DNA of 64,000 bases, taken from positions 15,848,393-15,912,392 of the forward strand of contig NC_049979.1 of assembly GCF_000003815.2 (NCBI RefSeq). The letters run 5' to 3'. The notes under the pieces are model-generated. The model was given only the letters and a program-made list of their open reading frames with translations. It was not told the DNA's origin and searched no databases. Position 1 is the stretch's first letter, and each line of letters opens with the position of its first letter. This document shows positions 53,500 to 64,000 of this stretch, in pieces. A program made the position numbers and the translations under genes. This stretch comes from Branchiostoma floridae. Taxonomy: Eukaryota > Chordata > Leptocardii > Amphioxiformes > Branchiostomatidae.

Positions 53500-55859
53500 T
53501 CCATAGATTATGTAATTGTTCTCATTTTTAATCGCAATGTATCCGTGCCGTAAGGCACAAAATACACACGTCTCACAGATTTACCCTCCGTAATCAAATT
53601 CTTCTCGATCACTTTGATGTTAATAACCGCTCGTCTGTATGGCCTAAATGCTTCTAACGCTCAAGCTAGACCATGTACTGTTATCAGCAAAAATGTGGTG
53701 CTATTTTGATAGATCATGATATTTCAGCACCTTAGATTTGTAAATGTATGAATTTGTGTAGATCTCATTAGTTGTTTAAACCATTATGACACTTCATTCG
53801 CGACATGTTATATGTGATGCTTATGTCCGAACCTGAAGAGGTAAACGGAAATGTCACGAATCACCTCCTGTTGTTTGGTTACTGCACCTAACTCCATATG
53901 TATGTATTGATGCATGAAAATAAAGCTACAAGCTAAAATTTGTGTTTAACATACCTCATGAATCATCGCTGACCACCACATTGCAACGTTTGATATTGTA
54001 ATATTTGTATAATCAATGTATTTTGTACTTTGTATAATCCCCACAGTTAATGCCACCAGGTACCTCACGTTCCCGAAGCCTGGTCTCGATATTCGATGTA
54101 CTCTCATTTTGGTTTGCTGAAATTCTATCATATAAGGACTCTAATGACGTTTTCCAAACAATTTTCGATTAGAAAAATCAAACTGTCGAGAATTTCAAGA
54201 AGCCTTCATCCAATCTAAGAACTGATCGACAAAAAGGGGAAGGTTTCATACATTCAATTTGTTTCTGCGTACCAAGTCCATGGTCATCACTGACTCCCAA
54301 CTGCCTGGCGTGTTACAGCCTTCATCTGCAATTTACAGTTCCATTCATTTTGTCATTAGCACGTCACAAATACGCTACTTTAGGAAGATGTTGACGTTTG
54401 ATACCTGACTTTTCTTATAACCTCGAATCGTTTATATGTAATGAAGGTTGCTATCACAATGGGAGTCTCTCGTACAACTTTCCAGATGCGATTAGCGTCA
54501 AACGTTTAGCTAGTAGATTTATTTTATGCATTAATACTGGGTAGACGGACATTCGCTGAAGTGTTAAAACTCATGATCTTTTTAAGCGTTCTCAATTTCA
54601 GACAATCAGACTGATAATTAACTCATTAATCAACGGCCATTGTTTGCAGAAAAGATATTTGACGTAGTGTCTATTGGGGAATTACTGACTGTTTGTTACC
54701 GCACGTGTTGTTATGTAAAGAGTGAGACGACCGAAGCGGAGATTTGCATAAATGGACCGGAAACTTTCTACGCTAACAGTCGTCTGTAGAAAAAGAAAAA
54801 AAGGTCGTCTGTACAGGCGGTCGTTGACTTAGGAAAGTCAAACGACTGAATTAGGAACAGTAACCATGCATGTGTGGATTTCTCTTAAATGCTATCCGAG
54901 ATTTGCCCAAAGCGTATTTCTATTAGAGGGCGATTGCTGAGTGACCTTTGAACGACCAAGATTGGCTTGAGTGCCACTTTTTTTAATGTGATGCACGATG
55001 CAAAGGCTTGATTCAAAACACAGCAGGACACACCGAAAACGTCGGAATTCTCGTTCTTTGTATATGTAATGGAATCTGTTAAACTATCAAATATTTGGTC
55101 ACTCAGCTGTCGCAGCCTATGCTGGAAAGGGCGTGAGACACGGCACGTCTCATCGAGACACTCTTTGCTCACCCGGCGTGGTTTTCATGATAAAAGACGC
55201 GAGTGTAAAGGCATCCTAAAATGCCAATACTAACTCTTCAGACTCATTGAAAAGTGCTGTTTTCATTCCTCACGGTCGGTGGGGCACTGACGTTGTTTAC
55301 ACATTGCTAACCTTGAGTGCATGCATCTGTGTCTTCTAGGTCGGACAGTAAGCCTAGATCTAGATTTTTGTACTACAGGCCGATGACCAAGTCGATTTCG
55401 TAAGAGAGTGACCTTTTTGTAGGCCAATAGCCTTGAGGCTGAATTCAGCTAGGGTGTGGCAGCACATATGGGCCCATGCAATTACAACAACTTCCTTGTC
55501 CCGTAAGCAATGTACTGTGATGCTTTCATAATCAAAGACTTCACCTGCCTATTGACTGTGAGTGTCTTTGGGTGCTGTCTACAAATAGCACCACTGTAAC
55601 TTTCCAGAGATGTTTGTTTGTTTGTTTGGTTGGTTGGTTGTTCGGTCGGTCGTTTTTTTTTTTTTGTCATTGCGTAGCCACGTAGCAAAGGGTGTTTGGC
55701 TCAAATTCCAGGTCCTGTGTCCGAGTCCCCTGATATGCTCCGACGTTGAGATGTCTTGGGAAATGGGAATTTCCTCACTTCGCTCAGATGAACATACTAC
55801 TAAGTATCGCTTTGGTTCTGGATGCCCCTTGGATAGGACATTTTTGAGAGAGCCACCCA
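53500..55859. other. Intergenic region
   Basis: A polyadenylation signal AATAAA at 53919-53924 probably serves copy C. The rest holds no gene I can support. A low-complexity (GTTT/GGTT)n stretch lies at 55613-55669. Confidence 0.5.
53919..53924 (+). other. Polyadenylation signal AATAAA for PTCHD3-like C
   Basis: Lies 420 nt downstream of the stop codon at 53499. Motif only. Confidence 0.45.
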
Positions 55860-56284
55860 GCGACGCAAAATCCCTTAGTTCGCTAGATGGCATTCAAAGA
55901 AGGGCAGTCAAGATAATAAACCTACCTCAAGACTCATTGGACAGTATCCAGATCCAGCCGTTAGAACAGCGGAGAAATGTTGGGGCCCTATCACTTCTAC
56001 ACCGGATGTACCACCGAGACGTACCACCACTACTGAACGACCTACTACCTGAGCCCTACGTACACCGCCGAGAAACACGTCTGTCAACATCCCAACACAG
56101 TGCAGCCCTAGAACCTGTCAAGTCAACCTCCTCCTGTCACAGAAGAACCTTTCTTCCTGCTACCGTAAAGCTATGGAACTGCCTCCCACAAGACATTATT
56201 GTAGATACTAGAGACTTACAGAACTTCAAACGAAAAGTAAATGCCCACCTCACCGCTACTCGCCAGCGTGCTGTATTGTAATAA
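55860..56284 (+). mobile_element. Non-LTR retrotransposon fragment (RT C-terminal region)
   Basis: Open frame with LINE-type C-terminal motifs: LDGIQRRAVKIINLP, LEQRRNVGALSLLHRMYH, a stretch on RRTFLPATVKLWNCLPQDI and NFKRKVNAHL. Ends at TAA 56279. 5'-truncated before the RT catalytic box; from a different family than the copy at 31434. Confidence 0.8.
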
Positions 56285-57117
56285 TGTTATTAAGTTCAGC
56301 ACAGCTGCTAATGATGGGGTGTAGTCACAGCATAGATAAAAAAAAGAGCCCAACACTCCTTCCCGGTGTGAGTGGATCAGTTAAATCTGTCCGGATATAA
56401 GTCTTCGGTACAAACCTGGTGCGTTACGCCATAAAACGTTTTACCGGCTAAGCAATGCAAACATATGCACATACATACCACATGTATGTATCCATCCACT
56501 GTTATGTTGCTAGTATGTAAAACCCTGAAACATGTTATACACCTTTCTTTCGTATCATGTAAATTATAATTAGAATGGTGCTTGTAAAGATACAGGACAA
56601 GCATCCAATTTCCGGAGACAGAAACAAGACGCCCTGTGAAAGTTCCTATTATTGTGGTAGACGAAATATCTTGAGAGCATTTCTGTATTTTGCAGTTGTC
56701 AGTTTTACGTCTGGATTCAAATATGGATCGATTTCTTTCTTTGGGAAGTCTACTATTTTTCTCTTCTTCTTAAAGCCACGCTTACGGCTTGTGCGCAATA
56801 ACTATGGTTGGATATACTAGTAGTAAGCGAAGCAGCTGAAATAGAATTTAGTTCGTATTGACAAAGGAACAGGTCAGCTTTTTCTGTCGGCACGGCTCAT
56901 ATGGAATCAACTGAAGAGCTGTTGTTATATTTATTTTAGGGCGTGGCCACATGGGTGTGGCAGCATATTTGCTGTTTTCCTAGCGATCACTGCTATTTGG
57001 GCATGTGTTTGTACAGCTATTTACCATGACATAACAGGTGTCCGCCAGCACCTTCGCTCGTTTTCGGCACCGTGTGAACGGCAAACAGCTCTGGACAGGA
57101 GAGAGCTGCGGGCGACC
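56285..57117. other. Intergenic region upstream of PTCHD3-like B
   Basis: No supported gene; a short open frame at 56575-56820 has no recognisable domain. Confidence 0.4.
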
Positions 57118-57463
57118 TAAATACGGTGAAGAGGTTGAAGATTAAGAATGACAAACCACACGGGGCCAACTCGGTTATGCTCTATTTCACATCGAGGCAC
57201 CTCTGGAAAGAAGAATACTTGATATCCGTCTTCTGTAAGCGGCCCCAGAAGACCAGAAGACACACGTGGCGCATGCGTCCGTTTATGCCCTAAATGCGGT
57301 GAAGAGGTTGAAGATTAAGAATGACAAACCACATGGGGCCAACTCGGTTATGCTCTATTTCACATCAATGAGGCACCTCTGGAAAGAAGAATACTTGATA
57401 TCCGTCTTTTGTAAGCGGCCCCAGAAGACCAGACGACACTCATGGCGCATGCGTCCGTTTATC
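57118..57463. repeat. Tandem duplication (2 x ~173 bp) upstream of PTCHD3-like B
   Basis: TAAATACGGTGAAGAGGTTG at 57118 and TAAATGCGGTGAAGAGGTTG at 57291 begin two copies that both end in GGCGCATGCGTCCGTTTAT. About 93% identical. The second copy ends about 130 bp before the ATG, so it lies in the promoter or 5' UTR. Confidence 0.85.
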
Positions 57464-57592
57464 TCCAGGGCAAAGGTCACAGATTTCGACCCAGCACCTG
57501 AAAATCCAGAACATGAGGATTTATGTTAATATCTTCCCACTGTCTCACCTGGACATGGTGTGACTATATCAGCAAGCCGTGAGCGGTGAAAC

Positions 57593-60500
57593 ATGGCTTA
57601 CGACTGCATCGCAAGGCGAATAAGTCGTCTGTTTGCCCTGTATGGAGGCTTCCTGGCACGACATCCCCTCCCATTCCTTGTTCTTCCCGTTATGCTAGCA
57701 GCTGGTCTTGGAGCGGGAATGTATTTCCTTGAGTCAGAGTCATCTGTGGAAGGATTGTACACACCTGATAATGGACAGGGGAAGACAGAGCGCGCTGTTG
57801 TCCGAGTACACTTCCCTGTCAATGACTCTAATGATTTCCAGGCTTCCAGACTGGTAACATTCGGCAGATCGGCCAGCGTCATTGTGACGAGTAAAGGACA
57901 CGACATTCTGAGTTTAGCGGTGCTGTCAGAGATCCATTCTGTCTACCGTAACATTACCGGGATATCGTTAGAAATGTCTGGGACAAACTACACATTTGAG
58001 GACTTGTGTGCCATGTGGCAATCTCAGTGTGTAGTCGATGGGTACCACCTTCTTAACTTCACATTGGAGAAGGATGAAAACACGACCATTGGTTACCCCT
58101 GGACAAATCTACCTGATGGGGCTCGACTCTTCAGCGGAGCCACCCTGGGAGGGGTAACTCTAGGGCCAAGAGCGGACGACGTCAGCACCGCTGCCGCCTT
58201 CAAACTGACCTTCTACCTACGCAGCGGAAATTCCGAAGATGATAAATTGAGTGAGGAATGGGAAAAGGCCTTTTTGTCCTACATGGGCAATTTTGAATCG
58301 GACATTATCGACGTTTCCCGAACCTCGTCCCAGTCTCTCGAGGAGGAACTGTCCGCCCTGACGGCCCGCATCATCCCGCGTTTTTCCATCACCTTCACGG
58401 TCCTCATCACCTTCTCCATCCTCTCCTGCATGATGCTGGACATGGTCCGCACCAAGCCGTGGCTGGGCATGCTCGGCGTCCTGTCCGCAGGCATGGCGGT
58501 GGTGTCCTCCATGGGGCTGTGTCTGTACTGTGGGGTCACATTCACCAGCGTGGTGGCCTCCATGCCGTTCCTCATCGTAGGTGAGTGAGATTTATGCTAG
58601 CTTTATAACCCAACGGGTCAAGGCAAAGTGTTATCTAGCAATTTAATTGACTATCCCACTTTGAGGCATTACCCGCCGTAACTAGTCAATATGCATTGCA
58701 CATTTTATTTATGTTATATATTTTGCATATGACACACGAGCATGACTGGAGATAACCCAGTGTATATCTGACTCTCATCTAACTGCCCGAGTCATACCTG
58801 TATCTTCAGCACTGGAAATGCTTGCTTGACATCAGTAGAGGGTCAGTAGTTCCCGAATATGGGGAAAAACTAATTATCCACTAAGCAGGATTTCAGTTTT
58901 TTGTGTATTGTAAACCGTCTACTTGACCATACAGGGATCGGTGTGGACGACATGTTCATCATGCTGGCGGCCTGGAGGAAGACCCATCCCGGAGGCAGCG
59001 TGGAGGAGCGGATGGGAGAGACGTACGCGGAGGCTGCGGTCTCCATCACCATAACAACCGTCACGGACGGGCTGGCCTTCGGGATCGGCGCCATTACGGT
59101 GTTCCCGGCCATCCGCGTTTTCTGCATCTACACCGGGGTAGCTGTGCTTTTTGATTACTTCTTTCAAATAACCTTCTTCGGAGCCTGCATGGTATATGTA
59201 GGTCGCCGTGAGAAAGGCAACCGCCACGCAGCTACCTGCATGCCGGTGGCTACTCCTCACGAGGTCGAAGATAGGTCGGGTTGCTATCGCCTGTTCTGCA
59301 CAGGTAACACCATGGCGGGAGTTAACGAGAGGGGGGAATTCTCGGGTAGTGACCATGCTGTCATGACCTTTTTCAAACATTATTTTGGACATTTTATAAC
59401 CAAAACATGGGTAAAGGTTGTGGTCATGTTAGTGTTTGCTGGGTACCTGGGTTGTGCCATATGGGGATGCCTGCAGGCAAGAGAGGGCATCCGTCTGAGT
59501 AACCTTGCTGCTGATGACTCCTATGTAGTGAGTTACAACAACAAAGATGATCAGCATTTTACGACCTATGGTGCCAAAATTTCGGTTATCTTCACTGATG
59601 AGCTAGAATATTGGGAGGCCACCGTTCAAGGCCAAGTTGAAAATGCTCTAAGCCGGTTTGAGGTGACAGACTTTACTGCGGGGAAAAATGAATCAGAATC
59701 TTGGCTACGCGATTACCTTGATTTCATTGATCAGTTCTCAGGTATCATTCCAGGTCTGAATGCCTCAAGCAAAGAACCATTCATTACAAATCTCAGGCAC
59801 CATTTTCTCACAATTCCTCGATTCAAACGGTATGAGCTCGACATCGAGTTCAACGACAACAAAAGCGAAATTCTCGCTTCTCGTTTCCTGGTTCAAACGA
59901 AAGAAATTTCAAGTTCTGTCCGTGAAAAGGATTTGGTTATCAAGATGAGAGAACTTGCTGATCAGAGCCCTTTCCAGACCACGGTTTACCACCCTAGCTT
60001 TATTTTCTATGATCAGTACATCGCCATCCTTCCCAACACCCTGCAGAACCTGGGTATCGCCACAGCCACCATGTTCGTGGTAGCCCTTGTCCTTGTGCCC
60101 CACCCCGTCTGCTCCATCTGGGTGACCCTGTCCATCGCGTCCATCTGCACGGGGGTGGTGGGGTACATGACCTTCTGGGACGTCAATCTAGACGCCATTT
60201 CCATGATCAACATCATAATGTGTATCGGCTTTTCTGTCGACTTCTCTGCTCACGTCACTTATGCCTACGTGTCCTGTAAAGAAGACAGTAGCAATGCTCG
60301 AGCGGTGTTCGCCCTGTATAGCTTAGGCATGCCCATTCTGCAAGGTGCCCTGTCCACAATATTGGGTGTGGCAGCTTTGTCCACTGCTCCCTCCTACATC
60401 TTCCGCACATTTTTTAAAACCATGTTCCTGGTCATTCTGCTGGGCGCATTTCACGGGCTAGTTATCCTTCCCGTAGTGCTGACCTTCTTAGGACAAGATG

Positions 60501-60703
60501 TGTGTGGAAACAAGCGCAGGTATTCCATAGACAACAAAATGCCAACTTGCCAGAATGGTTTAAAGGAACAAACTGGCCAACTGGAAACGCAGCGGAAGGG
60601 CGGTGAGGTGGAACTCGCGAATTATCAGTGCAGAAGTGGAGATCCTAAACGCCTACCTTCAGAGTGTCAACATACCAACCCTGCATTTGAATTGGACAGC
60701 TAA
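57593..60703 (+). CDS. Patched domain-containing protein 3-like transporter, copy B
   Basis: Exon 1 57593-58580 (donor GTAG|gtgagt) and exon 2 58935-60703 (acceptor atacag) join as GTA G|GG ATC to 918 residues. TM1 near 25-45; first extracellular domain with several N-glycosylation-type sites (NDSN, NITG, NYTF); first TM bundle ending in MPFLIVG; GVDD at about 332-335; second extracellular domain about 460-700; second bundle with GFSVDF (Asp about 765). Both RND acidic sites are present. The tail is shorter than in copy A and not Pro/Gln-rich. The first half of exon 2 and the TM bundles are nearly identical in DNA to copy A while the extracellular loops are diverged. An AATAAA signal follows at 60966-60971. 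Confidence 0.94.
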
Positions 60704-63355
60704 TAAAAGACGAACACATACTAACAGCGAGGACATGTAAACCATACCGAACCGAACCAGAGAAACACTGTTCATATTATTCTAAGTGCGTAATTGTGGA
60801 ATACATTTTCATTTTACCTTGGGTATTCGCTGCATTTGCCTTATCACTGGTATACATATGATGCACACATGATTTACCAAATCCATCTGAATGATAAAAT
60901 GCTGACTGGTCTGCACCTGCCATCCTCAGCATGTATTATAGTATGTATTCCCTGTTAAAATTTTCAATAAAAAAACTCTTGCATGCAAATTTGTTTTGTC
61001 TTGTGTTTCTTAAGTGGACAGTCACTGAATAAGGCAAGAACTTCTACATACGTGTTCTATCATCAGCTCTATCGGTATTATAGATATAGATGGAGGAAGA
61101 GAGAGAGAGGAGGGAGGGCTGGGCGTTTCTTAAACTTTCCTACTCCAGCTGTCGTGAAGCAGCAGCGACGATATTTGGCCGTCGCCTTTCTCAAAGCGGT
61201 CTCTAGCGGTCAACAGAAATATAACAGATCACCTGCTCGAAATGAGACGTCATCAAAATGGCATCCCCACGTCATCAGAATGGTATCTCCCAATAGTACT
61301 TTGCGTGTGTGAGGTGCAACAGTACTGCATGAATGTGATTGGGCTACGGATCTCCGCTAAATCCAGATATATGTTACCAACGTTACCATGATAGATTTTC
61401 AACCATATAGATATAGATATAGATATGGATTCGAAAACTGTTTATTTGCCCTTATTATAAAGTAACTTTCCTCATGCAGCCGCATCCGAACGTACATGTA
61501 ACGTTATGTTTCTTTCAGTTAGGAATTGTCTGAAAGGGCGTATATATACCACTGTATGGCTCTGATACTGAGTTGTATGTTGCTCCCTGACCGGCACTAA
61601 CCAGGGACATTGACATTTTTTACCAGATCGGCCTATCCGGCATGCAACGAAAAAGGTGTGTGTGTGTATCTGATACCATGGCAATATTGAGCGATCAGAC
61701 AGACATTGATTTCAACAGTATGACGCACGTGGAAAATACGTGCGACGAATATATCATATGATCAAATAAAGAGTCAAAATGAAACCTTGATCAGATTTTA
61801 TTCCATTATCAGTTTTATATGCCGACGCGTATTATGTTGAAGGATGGGGATTAAGTATTACAATTGAGTTTTATAGATGTCACTATTACTATTACCTAAA
61901 TAATCAGGTTGTAAAATGTAACATACATTTTGTTTCGTCTGTAACTATCAGGTTAATTACTCTCCCTTTAAACCCGTCTTTGTACAGAAAGTAATAAAAA
62001 AAACTAAATAAGATAAGAATTCGAAACTTTGGTGTTCATACGGAAAGCCCTACTCGCATTTTTTCATGAAATAATTCTTCACCCGAGCCCTATCAAAAAA
62101 TGCGTAGTATGCAGGAGTTGGTGATTACCTCAAATGTTCAGCCATTACCAGGGGTTTGTTTGTATGAACCGGTAAAATTCTTCGTGGCATAACCCACCCG
62201 CTTCAGTACAAACTGTATTTGATCCACTCAAACAGAGAAGGACCCATGCTCTTTAAATGTTCTTGAGGCATGACTCTCATCAAACAAGGGAATGTCCGTA
62301 ACCGCACTGCGATACTCATTTTTACCTCGGCGAAGTGAGGATATTTTGGTTACACACTAAATGATACATTAAAGTTGTTTTGAGGTAGCATCCAAAGTCT
62401 TGACATGTCTAATTTCACTTCACTCGCTATAGCAGCCATGCCCGTGGTGATCCACAACATGCTAGTTGTGTTATACATCTCTATCTAAATGTGATGTTAC
62501 ATATTATGCTAGCTTAGAATAAATCACAAACTAGTAAACCTATTACAGCGACACAAATTATCTTTCAACATTTAAGTTGGCAAGATTAACATTAAAACTA
62601 GAGTTCGGGGACCTCATACCTCCATGAAATATTTATTGCTTTTTTGTGGATGGTATGTATGTTTATAGTCGGTTGTATTTGAGAGTAATGGTTATAAATG
62701 TTATGGGAAAGTAGTGGTGTATTTATTTAATGACACAGAGGATGTCCATCTGATTAGTAATTATTAAAATGTGACACTTAATTGTGTAATGTGCGTTTAA
62801 GAGGTCGACGGCATATGGTAGCGTGGTGTTCCTTAAGCTTGATGTTTGGCATTTAAACTGTCTAAGGTTGTCAGCATTATTGAGGTTCGACTATGTGCCT
62901 CAGAGCGGTGTGGTGGGAGGAAGTTGGGAAACTCAGAAAGAAGAAGGGATGTGGCCAACTTTAGTCAGATGGTGATTTGATTTTCCACCAATATGTCATA
63001 ACATCAGCTGTTCACACGGTACAAAAATGAGATGCACACTTTCCTCTGATAGCCCTACATCAACTGTAAGATGAATACTTGGCGCCAACCCCGTCTGCTA
63101 AAAAACAAGTACCATTGGCTACGAAAGAGACAACTAACAACTGTCCCTTATCGTAACGAAATCAGAACATCTGTATCGCCCATAAAACTTCTGACACCCA
63201 ACCCATCTAAGATGAGAGGACCTAATGGCATTTTAATCACCATGTCACTCAAATCAGCAGTACAGTATGTGAGACATCCATACCTGTTAAGCATTACCGT
63301 TAAATGTACCTCAACTTCTTACAATTATACTTACGCTTCACATCTCCATGATATC
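60704..63355. other. Intergenic region downstream of PTCHD3-like B
   Basis: A polyadenylation signal at 60966, then AT-rich sequence with a small (GATATA)n at 61405-61430. No gene supported. Confidence 0.5.
60966..60971 (+). other. Polyadenylation signal AATAAA for PTCHD3-like B
   Basis: 263 nt after the stop codon, followed by an A-rich run. Confidence 0.6.
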
Positions 63356-64000
63356 CTAAGCAGACATAAATAAAACTAATTATCATATTAAAAAAACTCG
63401 GGGTTCCCCAAACAGCTGTCATACAAATCACCTCACTATCTGCTTGGAGCTAAACCCATTAACAAACACTTAAAGCACGATGCCTGTTCCAATATATCGC
63501 AGATATATGGGGGATTTCTGATATCATTACATCGGTTATAACGACGGATACGGCGCCCCAAATCACATCGATTCGAGCTCATCACAGCCCACCAACACAA
63601 CAAGTATGAAACCAATCCATCCAGCCGTTCTTGAGTAATCTTGTACACAGACAGAGACACATAACAGAAAATATAACCTCCATGACATTTCATGGAGGTA
63701 ACTACTGTGCCAACTGTTACAAATATTTCAAACAGTCCTAAGCAGACATAAATAAAACTACTGGGGGTTCCCCAAACAGCTGTCACCTCACCATCTGCTT
63801 GCAGCTAAGCCCATTAACAAACACATACAGCACGATGCCTGTACCAATATATCTCAAATATAGGGGTGATTTCTGATATTATTACATCGATAATAAGGAC
63901 AGATACGGCTCCCAAGATCTCATCGATTCGAGCTTTCATCACACCCCACCAACACAACAAGTATGAAACCAATCCATCCAGCCGTTCTTGAGTAATCATC
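63356..64000. repeat. Direct tandem repeat, ~365-380 bp period, running off the window
   Basis: CTAAGCAGACATAAATAAAACT at 63356 and 63738; GGGTTCCCCAAACAGCTGTC at 63402 and 63765; AAACCAATCCATCCAGCCGT in both copies, the second near the window end. The unit probably belongs to a longer dispersed repeat. Confidence 0.8.

Overview
The window looks like nuclear DNA of an animal, most likely a lancelet (Branchiostoma). Genes are split by GT-AG introns. It carries Patched-like (PTCHD3-type) transporters, a calmodulin-like gene, an ARF-family GTPase and an animal-type polyketide synthase, and the introns are crowded with non-autonomous transposons. The lancelet assignment is inference; the sequence carries no species label.

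Layout. 1-1703 (+): last four coding exons of an ARF-like GTPase. 3629-7964 (-): two-exon PTCHD3-like gene 'A'. 12373-13521 (+): intronless reading frame for a basic, disordered protein I do not recognise. 14901-16324 (-): two-exon, four-EF-hand calmodulin-like gene. 18813-45803 (-): a six-exon megasynthase gene. 50492-53499 (+): divergent PTCHD3-like gene 'C' with two compensating frameshifts. 57593-60703 (+): intact PTCHD3-like gene 'B'. Two 5'-truncated non-LTR retrotransposon tails lie at 31434-32999 and 55860-56284.

The centrepiece is the megasynthase. Joining exons by splice site and phase gives 9342 nt (3113 codons plus stop), all in frame. The domain order is KS-AT-DH-(degenerate ER)-KR-ACP-thioesterase-NRPS-type condensation domain-PH-like domain. 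Catalytic motifs are intact in KS, AT, DH, KR, ACP, TE and C; the ER has no recognisable nucleotide-binding glycine motif. A condensation domain after a thioesterase, followed by a probable membrane-binding PH domain, is the most unusual thing here. The first coding exon also exists twice (45557-45803 and 49394-49640), about 13 nt changes apart but only 2 residues apart, with identical phase and donor position.

The very long first intron (15.7 or 19.6 kb) contains a LINE tail, a 5.2 kb inverted repeat, a roughly 5.5 kb higher-order array of ~160 bp monomers, and at least seven copies of a terminus with the hallmarks of Helitron 3' ends (7-bp-stem hairpin, 10 nt, CTAG, then T). A TIR element of about 720 bp sits in intron 2, and another of about 1.08 kb lies between the two first exons.

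Three RND-superfamily (Patched-like) membrane proteins flank the polyketide synthase. A and B share three blocks of near-identical DNA amid diverged sequence, which suggests gene conversion. Whether these transporters handle the polyketide product is speculation from position only.
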